Positions 24,690 to 33,711 are shown, numbered from the stretch's first letter. The stretch is DNA of 36,630 nucleotides from Acidobacteriaceae bacterium (GCA_903642265.1 CAHJWN010000040.1:1-36630); one strand, 5' to 3'. The notes: generated by a model not told the origin, from the letters alone. Numbers and translations: made by a program.

Positions 24690-25325
24690 ATGAGTGAACT
24701 GTTGAAGTACCCCGGAGAGTCCGGGCCATCCGCCCTATCGCCTGCAGAGAAGGCAGCAGCGCATTCGCGCCGCACGTTTCTCTTCAAAATGTCCGTGCTG
24801 CTCAATGCGGCAGTGGGGACCGTGCTCGCCGTACCGCTGGTTGGATACCTCATCGGGCCCTCACTCAAGAAGAGCTCAGTCGTGGGCTCCTGGGTCACGC
24901 TTGGCCCTGCAAAAGACTTTGCCGTAGGAGAGACGCAGCTTGTTGATTTCGAGAGTCCCGTAAAGAGCCTGGGCGACGGAGAGACTGGAAAAGTCGCGTG
25001 CTGGGTCAGGCGCATCTCCGCACAGCAATTCCAGGTGTTTGCCATCAACTGCGCCCATCTTGGCTGCCCGGTACGGTGGTTCGCGCAATCCAGGCTCTTT
25101 ATGTGCCCATGCCATGGAGGGGCCTATTACGAGGACGGTGGGCGAGCTTCCGGACCCCCCGAACGTGGCTTGTTCGAGTACAGATACAAGCTCGATGGGG
25201 ACTCGTTGGCAATTCACGCCGGAGACATGCCGACAATGGCAACGCAGGCCTCCTGCAAGGACAGGCCCCTCGTGCAGATTAAACCGGCTACTTCTTCCAC
25301 GAGGTCAACGCTATGGCAAGCCTGA
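24690..25325 (+). CDS. petA: Rieske [2Fe-2S] protein of a quinol:cytochrome c oxidoreductase
   Basis: 211 residues. The N-terminal region has 'SRRTFLFKMSVLLNAAVGTVLAVPLVGYLI' (a Tat-like twin Arg and one transmembrane helix). The two cluster-binding boxes are 'CAHLGC' (Cys121, His123, Cys126) and 'CPCHGG' (Cys139, Cys141, His142), giving the two Cys plus two His ligands and the disulfide pair. Downstream 'GPPERGLFEYRYKLDGD' is the usual proline-loop area. The ATG at 24690 has GGAG seven bases upstream. It overlaps the cytochrome b gene by 13 bases, so the two are coupled parts of one complex III-type enzyme. Confidence 0.94.
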   Translation: MSELLKYPGESGPSALSPAEKAAAHSRRTFLFKMSVLLNAAVGTVLAVPLVGYLIGPSLKKSSVVGSWVTLGPAKDFAVGETQLVDFESPVKSLGDGETGKVACWVRRISAQQFQVFAINCAHLGCPVRWFAQSRLFMCPCHGGAYYEDGGRASGPPERGLFEYRYKLDGDSLAIHAGDMPTMATQASCKDRPLVQIKPATSSTRSTLWQA

Positions 25326-26839
25326 AGGATCGCGGCATCGCCGTTGGACTCAAAACCTATTCATGGGTTGAGCATCGCCTCGGCCTTATAAAGCCGATGG
25401 CCGCGGCCGCGTCCCATCCAACACCCGCAAACAATGCGAGTTGGTGGTATGTCTTCGGCAGTGCCGCTACCGTCCTGCTCATTATGCAGATCATGACCGG
25501 CATCCTTCTGGCATTGATCTACAGCCCGTCGGCCGGCGAGGCATGGGCAAGCCTGCAGTTTCTTAACCACAACGTGGCGCTTGGCTGGTATGTACGCGCT
25601 TTGCACGGCTGGGGTTCGGACTTCATGATCGCCATCGTGCTGTTGCACATGGCACAGGTATTTCTATTCGGGGCCTACAAGTTCCCGAGAGAGTTGACAT
25701 GGATCGTTGGCGTCGGCCTTCTGCTGCTCACACTCGGCATGGCCTTCACCGGCCAGGTGATGCGCTTTGACCAGGATGCTTACTGGGGCCTCGGCATCGG
25801 CGCATCTATCATGAGCCGTGTGCCCGTGCTGGGTGCGCCGCTGGTCCACCTCATGCTCGGAGGACCGATCACCGGCGCAGCCACACTTTCGCGTTTCTTT
25901 ACACTCCATGTTTTCGTCATTCCGGGCCTGCTACTTGGAGGTGTCGGCCTACATGTCTGGATGGTCCTCCGCCACGGCGTCAGCGACTGGCCCATGCCAG
26001 GGCGCATCGTCCGCAAGTCGACCTACGAACGCGAGTACCACGAGCTGGCCGAGAAGACAGGCATACCCTTTGTCCCGGATGCAGCATGGAAGGACGCTGT
26101 CTTTGCCGCCGCGATCATGTTCTCGGTCATGGCGTGCGCCTTCTACTATGGGCCCTTTGGGCCTGGCGGGCCGCCTGATCCGACCATCATTCAAACTGCG
26201 CCCAAGCCGGACTTTGCTTTTCTCTGGATTTACGCGGTGCTCGCGTTCCTGCCGCCTTCGATCGAGACGCCCGTCATCCTTGTGGCTCCGGTAATCGGCA
26301 TCGCGGCCATCTTGCTCCTGCCCCTCTTCGCCGCTGAAGGCGAACGCCACTGGGCACGGCGGCCCGCTGCGGTACTGATGGTGTCAGTACTTGCGGTGTC
26401 ATTGGGGATCTTCACTCGGCTCGGAACGTACACGCCATGGAGTCCCATCATGGAGGCCTGGACAGCCTATCCCGTGCCGGTAAAGTATCTTCACGGTCGA
26501 ACCCCCCTTGAGCGTCAGGGATCTCTCGTGCTTCAGAACAAACAGTGCCGAAACTGTCACGCGCTTGACGGTATGGGTGGTCAGCGCGGCCCCGCGCTCG
26601 ATGACATAGCCACGCGCCTGACCGAAGATCAGATCATCCGCCAGGTCTTGCAGGGCGGCGGCAACATGCCCGCCTATGGCAACGCTCTGAATCCCTCAGA
26701 AACCAAGGCGCTCGTGCAGTTCCTCATGACGCTGCGGGGCAACGATCTCGCTCCCGCCGTCGATTCCTCTCGCGACCTGACCCACACCACAGAATTGCAT
26801 ATGCCGAAACCTTTTCATCTCGCGATTAAGGCCCCTTAG
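25313..26839 (+). CDS. Cytochrome b fused to a C-terminal cytochrome c domain
   Basis: 508 residues. Heme b ligands are His98/His112 (13 residues between) and His199/His214 (14 between, the cytochrome b6-like spacing). About eight membrane helices are visible, so the b6 and subunit IV parts are joined. The quinol-oxidation motif normally PEWY is 'PDFA' here (299-302, within 'APKPDFAFLWIY'). A long loop 'PFGPGGPPDP' precedes it. A cytochrome c domain follows with 'CRNCH' (412-416) and likely axial Met452 in 'NMPAYG', replacing a separate cytochrome c1. The start is an ATG overlapping the Rieske gene. It would be the membrane core of the quinol:cytochrome c reductase that feeds the neighbouring oxidase. 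Confidence 0.95.
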   Translation: MASLKDRGIAVGLKTYSWVEHRLGLIKPMAAAASHPTPANNASWWYVFGSAATVLLIMQIMTGILLALIYSPSAGEAWASLQFLNHNVALGWYVRALHGWGSDFMIAIVLLHMAQVFLFGAYKFPRELTWIVGVGLLLLTLGMAFTGQVMRFDQDAYWGLGIGASIMSRVPVLGAPLVHLMLGGPITGAATLSRFFTLHVFVIPGLLLGGVGLHVWMVLRHGVSDWPMPGRIVRKSTYEREYHELAEKTGIPFVPDAAWKDAVFAAAIMFSVMACAFYYGPFGPGGPPDPTIIQTAPKPDFAFLWIYAVLAFLPPSIETPVILVAPVIGIAAILLLPLFAAEGERHWARRPAAVLMVSVLAVSLGIFTRLGTYTPWSPIMEAWTAYPVPVKYLHGRTPLERQGSLVLQNKQCRNCHALDGMGGQRGPALDDIATRLTEDQIIRQVLQGGGNMPAYGNALNPSETKALVQFLMTLRGNDLAPAVDSSRDLTHTTELHMPKPFHLAIKAP

Positions 26840-26842
26840 CTC

Positions 26843-27715
26843 ATGTCCGACGCGATGCAGGACATCTTTACCGATTGGTCCCTCCCAATTTGGCTGACAG
26901 GGTCGATCGTCATGACGGCCCTGATCTATGCAAGGGGCTGGTATGAGATCCGGAAGACTCGCAGCGAACGTTTCGACAGCCTCCGGCTCGCGTCTTTCAT
27001 GACTGGCCTTATGGTTCTGTGGCTAGCGATAGCTTCGCCGCTCGATGGTCTCGCCGACGCAATGCTGAGTGCCCATATGGTTGAGCATCTGCTTCTGATG
27101 TCGGTGGTGCCACCGTTCCTGCTCTTGGGATGGCCGGTCGTCCCGATGCTCCGCGGTGTTCCATCGCCATTGCGTCGGGCCTTCATTAATCCATTCATCC
27201 GCTCCCTGTCGCTGCGCCGTCTGGATAAATGGATAACGACTCCGACTGTTGCGTGGTTGGCCATGAACCTCACCTTTCTCGGCTGGCATGTCCCATCAGC
27301 CTACGACTTCGCCCTCGAACACGAGAACTGGCATGCGATCGAGCACCTGTGCTTCCTTGGGACTTCTCTCCTGTTCTGGTGGTGCGTCCTCCGACCGTGG
27401 CCGGCGGAGCCACATCGCAGGGACTGGGGAATCCTGATCTACTTGATCTCGGCCGATGTGGTGAACACCATATTGTCCGCATTCCTGGCGTTCTGCGGGC
27501 GGCCTGTCTATGTGTACTATCTCTCCCACACTCATCCGTTCCAGATCGCTCCCGAAGAAGACCAGGTCCTTGGCGCAGTCATCATGTGGGTTCTGGGATC
27601 GCTGGCCTTTCTCGTCCCTGCGGTAATGATCGCGTACGAGTTAATGGAAACAAATCCACATTCGCCGTCACTAAGCGAGCTGGTGCAGCCTGCCGCAGTC
27701 GCCGCGCCTAAGTAG
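26843..27715 (+). CDS. ctaG: Cytochrome c oxidase assembly factor, caa3_CtaG family
   Basis: 290 residues with about seven membrane helices. 'IYARGWYEIRKTRSERF', 'LAIASPLDGLADAMLSAHMVEHLLLM' and 'PPFLLLGWP' are strongly characteristic of the caa3_CtaG family (the Bacillus-type CtaG, not Cox11). The His-rich 'SAHMVEHLLLM' and 'HENWHAIEH' segments probably take part in copper delivery to the oxidase. The start is three bases after the cytochrome b/c gene stop, so it is the last gene of the respiratory operon. It has no clear Shine-Dalgarno and may be translated by coupling. Confidence 0.93.
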   Translation: MSDAMQDIFTDWSLPIWLTGSIVMTALIYARGWYEIRKTRSERFDSLRLASFMTGLMVLWLAIASPLDGLADAMLSAHMVEHLLLMSVVPPFLLLGWPVVPMLRGVPSPLRRAFINPFIRSLSLRRLDKWITTPTVAWLAMNLTFLGWHVPSAYDFALEHENWHAIEHLCFLGTSLLFWWCVLRPWPAEPHRRDWGILIYLISADVVNTILSAFLAFCGRPVYVYYLSHTHPFQIAPEEDQVLGAVIMWVLGSLAFLVPAVMIAYELMETNPHSPSLSELVQPAAVAAPK

Positions 27716-27851
27716 TTCTGTGTGCCGGCAGATCATCAAGACAATGAAGGGAGGTATGCTGCGATGGTTCACAGGTATGCGTAAGAGACCCAAAATCTAC
27801 ATGGCAAGCTTGCAGCGATCACGTTCAACCGCGACGAAGGCGGGTTCGCTC

Positions 27852-27866
27852 GACGGGATTCCCGTC
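27852..27866. terminator. Hairpin between convergent genes
   Basis: A perfect GACGGG-ATT-CCCGTC stem-loop lies between the convergent ctaG-type and cupin genes (195-base gap with no ORF). No T-run follows on either strand, so intrinsic termination is doubtful. It may be a barrier or mRNA 3'-end structure. Confidence 0.35.
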
Positions 27867-27910
27867 AGCAGCTACCCTGAGTGCATCAGCGCCTGCACCA
27901 ATCTCTTTAC

Positions 27911-28639
27911 TCATCTAGAGTTAGCGGGCAAGCTGATCCGCAGTAGATGCGCCATCCCGGCATTCTCCGCAGCTACTGTGATTCCCTCCCCTGCCTGCAT
28001 CCAACGCACCGCCCCAGCGTCCACCATCTCCTTACGCTTCGTCTTATCCGAAGTCATCGTGAACTCCGTGAAGCCGACCACCAGCGAAGGTGCATCCGCG
28101 GCCTTCACCACGCACGCTTCCGCTCCAACACAAACGACCCGCTCGATCCGCACTTGGGGATCACTGAACTCAACCACATCCTCACCCACACTCAAGCTTG
28201 CAGGAGCCTTCCCCCGAAATGGCTCCTTCATCTTTAGAGATACCTGCTTCAACTCCACACGCAGAAAATCCGAGCTGAGGTCGCTGAGATTCTCGATGCT
28301 ATGCCGCTCCACGATGCCCGGAGCCACGCGATACGCCCCCTCTACCGTCGGCGGCCGGGTCACAGGAGCCTCCTTCGTGCTGGATGCGTCGCGGGCTTCT
28401 TCATGGTTGATCCGAACTGGCCCCGAATCGCTCAGGTACACGAACACCGTCGAGAAACTCGCATGATCGTGCACCGGGATCTTTTCGTGAGGCCCGTAGT
28501 GCGCTCGAATCACCGCGACTTCGCTGTTCTCAAACGCAACCACGTAGTTCTTCCCGGGCAACTTCAGCGCATCCTGCGCCTGGCCGAGGGAAGATGCCGC
28601 TAACGCAAAGAGCCCGTAGCAAAACCCCTTGCGCCACAT
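27911..28639 (-). CDS. Exported cupin-fold protein of unknown function
   Basis: About 242 residues with an N-terminal signal peptide ('GFCYGLFALAASSLGQAQ'). A cupin-like core follows: 'FENSEVAVIRAHYGPHEKIPVHDHASFSTVFVYLSD' carries the His residues of cupin motif 1, and a second beta-rich stretch at 'RAGEGI'-like 'MQAGEGITVAAENAG' resembles motif 2. I do not recognise a named family or substrate. The start is uncertain: ATG codons at 28648 and 28639 are both possible, and the second has GAGG ten bases upstream. It starts right at the end of the mannose-6-phosphate isomerase gene on the same strand, so the two are probably co-transcribed. Confidence 0.8.
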   Translation of the reverse strand: MWRKGFCYGLFALAASSLGQAQDALKLPGKNYVVAFENSEVAVIRAHYGPHEKIPVHDHASFSTVFVYLSDSGPVRINHEEARDASSTKEAPVTRPPTVEGAYRVAPGIVERHSIENLSDLSSDFLRVELKQVSLKMKEPFRGKAPASLSVGEDVVEFSDPQVRIERVVCVGAEACVVKAADAPSLVVGFTEFTMTSDKTKRKEMVDAGAVRWMQAGEGITVAAENAGMAHLLRISLPANSR

Positions 28640-28640
28640 C

Positions 28641-29582
28641 CTATGCATGCCTCGGCTCAAAGCACCGAAAGAAAGTCAGCGCCGCCTCCGCCTTCACGTG
28701 CACCTCTGAAGCCACCGCTGGCACCACCACGGCTGTTCCGGAACTCAGCTCAACCGCACCCTCACTCGACAGCACCATCCCCGCACCCTGCAAACAAACC
28801 ACGCACCCCGACACACCAGCCACATCCGTCAGCGAAACCGCTGTACCCGCCGCAACCTCAAAGCGGTCGACGACAAAATACTTCGTGTCGATTAGCCGCG
28901 TAAACCCGTCCATCTTTATCGGATCCACTTTGCCCGCAGCGGTATGCAGCTTCGTAACCGCCAGCCCCTGTTCCAGGTGCAACTCCCTTGGCCTTCCATA
29001 ATCGAAAAGGCGATACGTCACATCGCAAGTTTGCTGCGTCTCGAGCAGCACCACACCCGGACCGATTGCATGCACCGTCCCTGCATCGACAAACACCATA
29101 TCGCCCACTGCAACAGGCAGCCAAGACATCAACAACTCCATGCTCCCGTCCTTGACCGCAGCAGCCACTGCTTCTAGAGTCGTACCTTCCTTTAGTCCAA
29201 GTGCCACCTTTGCGCCGGCCTCCGCTTCCAGCACATACCAGCATTCCGTCTTGCCGCGGTGAAGCCCGATCGCCTGCGCCTGAGCATCGTCTGGATGCAC
29301 CTGCACCGACAGCTTCGCCTCCGGAAACAGCATCTTCACCAACAGCGGAAACTCGGCCAGCTCTCCTGGCGCCAGCACCTCCTCTGGAAACTCTTCGGCC
29401 ACATCACCCAGCCTGCGCCCTGCAAGAGCTCCGGTCTCGACCACACACTGTGGGCCCGTCAACCAGGCCTCTCCTACCAGCTCCGGCGTGCCCGTCTCTT
29501 CGTACCACGGCTTGAGATTCGGCTTGCCCCACACTCGTTCGCTGAAGACCGGCTTCAATCGAAACGGCGTTGCTGCTGTCAT
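28641..29582 (-). CDS. manA: Mannose-6-phosphate isomerase, class I
   Basis: About 313 residues, a short phosphomannose isomerase of the cupin type (mannose-6-P to fructose-6-P). Zinc-site residues are in 'LSVQVHPDD' (Gln, His), 'KTECWYVLEA' (Glu) and 'GTVHAIGPGV' (His), and the characteristic 'TYRLFDYGR' is present. The C-terminal 'DVAGVSGCVVCLQGAG' is the second cupin half. The start is placed at the ATG at 29582 because GGAGAGG lies immediately upstream; an ATG seven codons earlier (29603) has no Shine-Dalgarno. It is cytosolic and feeds mannose or GDP-mannose metabolism. It is followed on the same strand by the cupin gene. Confidence 0.94.
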   Translation of the reverse strand: MTAATPFRLKPVFSERVWGKPNLKPWYEETGTPELVGEAWLTGPQCVVETGALAGRRLGDVAEEFPEEVLAPGELAEFPLLVKMLFPEAKLSVQVHPDDAQAQAIGLHRGKTECWYVLEAEAGAKVALGLKEGTTLEAVAAAVKDGSMELLMSWLPVAVGDMVFVDAGTVHAIGPGVVLLETQQTCDVTYRLFDYGRPRELHLEQGLAVTKLHTAAGKVDPIKMDGFTRLIDTKYFVVDRFEVAAGTAVSLTDVAGVSGCVVCLQGAGMVLSSEGAVELSSGTAVVVPAVASEVHVKAEAALTFFRCFEPRHA

Positions 29583-29644
29583 TACCTCTCCACGATCACT
29601 CATGGCAAAAGTTTATCGTGACTGGACCTCTTAGAAGAAGACGC

Positions 29645-32536
29645 TCAGTCATCGTCATCCTTCTTCGCCTTTTTCCGCTTTTCGAGCAGCATCGGAGGCA
29701 CGGCCCTTCCCTGCATCGCGTCTTCCCAAAGGACCACGTTCAGCTTCTGCGCATCGGCCCTGTCCGCATGGCGGAAATCCATCCTTGCAGACTCCTTCGC
29801 ACCCGCTGCCGTAGTAGCATTCGCCGTATAGATCAACCCGTTGTCACGATTACGATAGTCGGCCGTAAACGCCGCCTGATCGCCTGACCCAGTGAACACG
29901 GTATTGATCAACGAGCTGAATGCATCGTTGTTATTCATTGGCGGGACTCCGAGCAATGTCTCCATCGTTCGCACCACGCTCACAGTCGAATAGAATCGGC
30001 TGTCGACAAACGGCTCCGCACCGCGCGGCGAGTATTTGCTCACCACTAGCGCAATGCTCCGGTGCGCATCCACATGGTCTGCTCCATTCTGCGCGTCATC
30101 CTCAAGAATAAAGAACGCCGTATCGTCCCAGAACTTTGTATGCGAAATCATTTCGACCGCACGTCCTACCGCCAGGTCATTATCCGCAACCGAAGACCTC
30201 GGCGTAGGCCCTCCCGGAGTTGTTCCGGCAGTATGGTCATTCGCTAGCCGCAGCATCACAAAGTTGGGCATCGTGTCCTTGCCTGCATCGCGGTCCAACA
30301 CCCATTGCTTCAGATGCTGCTCGAAGATCTGCACGCGCACCTGGTCAGGCACTCGCAGATTGAAGTCCGGCGCCTCCACAGCGAAATGCCCCACCAATTC
30401 CGGTTTGGTCGCAATGTTCTTTGCCAGCCGCGGGATCCCCCATGGCCAAAGATTTGTGCCGCCGCCCCAGTTCTCCGGCAATGCCTCACCCGGCTTGATC
30501 TCGGGCTTGTCACACGTCTCTCCTGGCAGCATTGGGCCATCCTGTGAGTTCGCACTCTTGCCCTCGCCGCAGAAGGTCGACGAGATGTACTCGCCAAAGT
30601 GATACAGCGTCTTGCCATGCTTCGCCAGGTTCGTCCACAGATACCCACTCGCCGGCTCAACCACATCCGGGATCCGCTGCAATATTGGATATCCCTGCGA
30701 CACTACCCCCTCGAAGTCATATCCGCGCTCACTTCCCCGGTAGTTCTGCTCCCAGGACTTCTCTAAGTAGTCCGTCCCAATTGCCGCATTTGACCAGACA
30801 TGCCCATCACCTGATACCTCACCCGAATCGAAGAAGTTATCCAGCACCCCAAACTGTAGCGCCAGCTTATGCTGGTTCGGAGTAATCTCCTCGCCATACA
30901 TCGCTAGGCTCGCGTCGCCATTTCCGACCGGCTTCCCATCCTGCTTCAGGTCACCGAAGAGCTGATCGTACGTTCGGTTCTCCTTAATGATGTAGATCAC
31001 GTGCTTAATCTTGTTCGCCGAGCCATTCGCGAAGGTCACCTTCTCCTCTGCTGCCTTCATCCGGTTTGAAGTCAGCACCTCTGCTGTGCTCGCCTTCAGG
31101 TCGCGTTCGGTCGCTGCCGCGTCGAGCGTCGCCAAGGACCCGTACAGCAGCGTCCCAATGTAGGTCGAAGGTGTCTTCAGCTTTGGGCGCTTGCTCGTGA
31201 TCTCTGTCTGCCGCTGTGCGAAATTGTTCGGCCCCGTGCCCTTGCCCTTTGCGGTTGCAACATAGATCTTGCCTCCAGCGACCGCCACATCCATCGGCAT
31301 CCACTCTGTGGGCACAAATCCGATCGGCTCTACAAATCCCCTGGCCGCCGCACCCTTTGTAAGCTTCGCTGTATCGATCACGGCCAGCGCATCCGAACCC
31401 ATGTTCGCTACATAGACCCGACGCCCGTCTTCCGACACTGTCAGCCCGGCAGGCTCCGCGCCAAAGTAGCTCTGTCCCGGCAGTCGGGTATCGAAGTACC
31501 CCTTCACTCGGAAAGCCGCGCCGGTCTTCTCGGATCCGATGGCGATCGCCGCCACTGCATCGCGATTGGCTAGTGCGACGTACATCGTCTTGCCATCCGG
31601 CGCAATCGCCAGAGAGCAAGGGTGCGTTCCCGGAGCAATCGGGCTCGCAGGCTTCAGCAGCGCCAGCTTTCGCCCCACCTTCATTGTCTTGAGATCAAGC
31701 TCTACAATCTCGGACGAGTTCCACAGCCCCACGTACGCCCGCGACTCATCCTTCGTGACCGCCAGCGCCACTGGATACGTCGACGGCACCGCGTCTGTCT
31801 CTGACAGATCGAACCGCTTCAGCACCGCGCCCGTTGCCGCGTCCAGAAGCAACACATCATCGGATAGGTTGTCCGCAACCAGCAGCTTCTCCTCACCCGC
31901 TCCGCCCACAATGGCAATCGCCGCCGGAAACGGCACACCCTTGTCGCTGTCTCCTGCCTCTCCCTTGCCTTCTCCAATCTTTGTCGTCCTACCCGGCGCA
32001 AGCTGCTGCAGCGGAATCCTGATCATCCGCTCCCGCACTATCCTGCCGGCAGCGAAGCCATACACTGCGACACCGCTTCCCGTGTCTCCCACTCTCTCAC
32101 CCAAGGGATCGCTCGTCGAAGCCATGCTTGCGTACACATGCTCGCCGTCTTTGCTGAATGCGAGCCCGGAGTACATCGTTTGCTTGGCGTCCCTTGCAAG
32201 CGTTCGGTCATCTGGATAATCAGCCACCGTCCCTGTTCGCGTGTCCAGGACAGCCAGCGACTGCATATATCCCGACTCAAACGTTCCATACCCTGCGTTC
32301 ACCGTCACCACATAACGCGCATCCGGTGAAACCGCAATTGATATCGGCAAGCTGTTCAGTCGCTTCGGATCGCCCGGCACCGGCTCCATCAACTGCTTGC
32401 TCGAAGGCAGGTTGACCGAGCCCTTGGTGGCAGAAACGGTCTGGGCAGCTTCCTGGGCCATAACCAGGTTGGTACATCCGCAGAGTAATCCTGCACCCAT
32501 CCAACCCCCTGAAAGAAGCCGCAAAACAAAGCGCAT
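29645..32536 (-). CDS. YncE-type beta-propeller / phosphoesterase fusion protein
   Basis: About 963 residues, exported. The N-terminus has a hydrophobic signal with 'LLCGC' that could be a lipobox, or it may end at 'VMAQ'. Residues about 50-470 form a YncE-like seven-bladed propeller ('ISVSPDARYVVTVNAGYGT'-type blades; 'VYVANMGSDALAVIDTAKL'). From about 510, 'IKHVIYIIKENRTYDQLFGDL' opens a phosphoesterase (PF04185-like) domain, with 'MLRLANDHTAGTTPGG' and 'AFFILEDDAQNGADHVDAHR' carrying metal-site residues. The tail is Lys/Asp-rich. Related two-domain proteins are common in Acidobacteria and are annotated as YncE/alkaline phosphatase superfamily. The start is set at the ATG at 32536, six bases after GAGGG. 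The substrate is unknown; a phospholipid or phosphodiester is likely. Confidence 0.9.
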   Translation of the reverse strand: MRFVLRLLSGGWMGAGLLCGCTNLVMAQEAAQTVSATKGSVNLPSSKQLMEPVPGDPKRLNSLPISIAVSPDARYVVTVNAGYGTFESGYMQSLAVLDTRTGTVADYPDDRTLARDAKQTMYSGLAFSKDGEHVYASMASTSDPLGERVGDTGSGVAVYGFAAGRIVRERMIRIPLQQLAPGRTTKIGEGKGEAGDSDKGVPFPAAIAIVGGAGEEKLLVADNLSDDVLLLDAATGAVLKRFDLSETDAVPSTYPVALAVTKDESRAYVGLWNSSEIVELDLKTMKVGRKLALLKPASPIAPGTHPCSLAIAPDGKTMYVALANRDAVAAIAIGSEKTGAAFRVKGYFDTRLPGQSYFGAEPAGLTVSEDGRRVYVANMGSDALAVIDTAKLTKGAAARGFVEPIGFVPTEWMPMDVAVAGGKIYVATAKGKGTGPNNFAQRQTEITSKRPKLKTPSTYIGTLLYGSLATLDAAATERDLKASTAEVLTSNRMKAAEEKVTFANGSANKIKHVIYIIKENRTYDQLFGDLKQDGKPVGNGDASLAMYGEEITPNQHKLALQFGVLDNFFDSGEVSGDGHVWSNAAIGTDYLEKSWEQNYRGSERGYDFEGVVSQGYPILQRIPDVVEPASGYLWTNLAKHGKTLYHFGEYISSTFCGEGKSANSQDGPMLPGETCDKPEIKPGEALPENWGGGTNLWPWGIPRLAKNIATKPELVGHFAVEAPDFNLRVPDQVRVQIFEQHLKQWVLDRDAGKDTMPNFVMLRLANDHTAGTTPGGPTPRSSVADNDLAVGRAVEMISHTKFWDDTAFFILEDDAQNGADHVDAHRSIALVVSKYSPRGAEPFVDSRFYSTVSVVRTMETLLGVPPMNNNDAFSSLINTVFTGSGDQAAFTADYRNRDNGLIYTANATTAAGAKESARMDFRHADRADAQKLNVVLWEDAMQGRAVPPMLLEKRKKAKKDDDD

Positions 32537-32655
32537 CGCCATCCCTCAAAGGTATCAATTTATGTCCCAATCCAGCATTACAAAACTCTTACAACCGCGT
32601 ATTCCTGATCCTGTTAGCGTTGTTGATAGAGCAAGAAGAGGGCCTGAAAAAACAT

Positions 32656-33657
32656 ATGCCACCGACCGTAGTCACCCGCGAATCCATCTCCGCCGCAGCC
32701 GCCTACAAACCAGCCATCGGCGATTTGTCGATGACCGACCTCCCCGTCGCCGCCAAGGTCGCTCAGAAAGTTATGCAGGACCTTCGCATGGGCCGTGAAC
32801 ACCAGCAGGGACGCATAAATTGGATCACCACCATCGTGATGGGTCTATTTCACGTTGGCGCCATCGCTGCCCTCTTCTTCTTCTCATGGAAGAACTTCGC
32901 AGCCTTTGCCATCATGTATTTCTTTGCCATTAATGTCGGTATTGGAGTGGCCTATCATCGCCTGCTCACGCACCGTGGCTTCCGCACCCCCAAGTGGGTC
33001 GAGTACTTCGTCACCGCTTGCGGCACCATGGCTCTTGAAGGCGGACCGATCTTCTGGGTCGCCACCCACCGCGTTCACCATCAGAATTCTGACCAGGAAG
33101 GCGATCCGCACACGCCTGTTGACGGTACCTTCTGGGCCCATGCCGGCTGGATCCTCTCAGGCCGGGCTATGCACTCCGAAACCGCCCTCCTCGGCCGCTA
33201 TGCTCCAGACCTTACCCGCGACCCGGTCCACGTCTGGCTCAGCAAGTATCACTGGCTCCCGCTGACTATCACCGGCCTGCTTCAAATTGCCATTGGAACA
33301 CTGGTGACCGGCCACTTCACCGGCGGCCTTACCATGATGCTTTGGGGTACCTTCCTCCGCGTCACCCTCGGCCTGCATGCCACCTGGCTCGTCAACTCCG
33401 CTACCCACCTCTTCGGCAAGCGTCGCTTCGATACTCGCGACGATTCCCGCAACAACTGGTGGGTCGCCCTGCTCACCGGCGGCGAAGGCTGGCACAACAA
33501 CCATCATGCCCATCCAGTCAGCGCCCGCCATGGCCTTACCTGGTACGAGTTCGACATCAACTACTACTGCATCTGGGCGCTCAGCAAGCTAGGTCTTGCC
33601 GAGAAGATACAGGTTGCTAAATTTGATCCGAAGAATCCAAAACCTGCAGGCGTTTAG
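32656..33657 (+). CDS. Fatty acid desaturase (membrane di-iron, acyl-lipid/acyl-CoA delta-9 type)
   Basis: About 333 residues. The three histidine boxes are 'HRLLTH' (101-106), 'HRVHH' (138-142) and 'HNNHH' (280-284), with membrane helices between them, as in stearoyl-CoA/acyl-lipid delta-9 desaturases. Also typical are 'GVAYHRLLTHRGF', 'GDPHTPVDGTFWAHAGW' and 'GEGWHNNHHAHP'. The reading frame opens earlier with a TTG but the ATG at 32656 begins the family-like sequence; the ribosome site is weak. It introduces double bonds into membrane acyl chains using O2 and reductant. It is followed by a good intrinsic terminator and then a radical SAM gene. Confidence 0.93.
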   Translation: MPPTVVTRESISAAAAYKPAIGDLSMTDLPVAAKVAQKVMQDLRMGREHQQGRINWITTIVMGLFHVGAIAALFFFSWKNFAAFAIMYFFAINVGIGVAYHRLLTHRGFRTPKWVEYFVTACGTMALEGGPIFWVATHRVHHQNSDQEGDPHTPVDGTFWAHAGWILSGRAMHSETALLGRYAPDLTRDPVHVWLSKYHWLPLTITGLLQIAIGTLVTGHFTGGLTMMLWGTFLRVTLGLHATWLVNSATHLFGKRRFDTRDDSRNNWWVALLTGGEGWHNNHHAHPVSARHGLTWYEFDINYYCIWALSKLGLAEKIQVAKFDPKNPKPAGV

Positions 33658-33677
33658 AAGCATTCAGTTCATCAAGA

Positions 33678-33711
33678 GGCCATCATTCCCGCAAGAGAAT
33701 GGTGGCCTTTT
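33678..33711 (+). terminator. Intrinsic terminator after the desaturase gene
   Basis: An 11-bp stem GGCCATCATTC / GAATGGTGGCC (one G-T wobble) with an 8-base loop is followed by TTTT. It begins 21 bases after the desaturase stop codon, so the desaturase and the downstream radical SAM gene are probably separate transcripts. Confidence 0.85.

Noticed and set aside
23942..25048. Minus-strand open frame of 368 codons across the diheme cytochrome and Rieske genes
   Set aside because: Antisense to two heme/cluster proteins with intact motifs; no family resemblance.
27720..28466. Long plus-strand open frame (248 codons) over the cupin gene
   Set aside because: It is antisense to a gene with signal peptide and cupin pattern, is Ser/Thr/Arg-rich without any family motif, and follows from the codon bias of the opposite strand.
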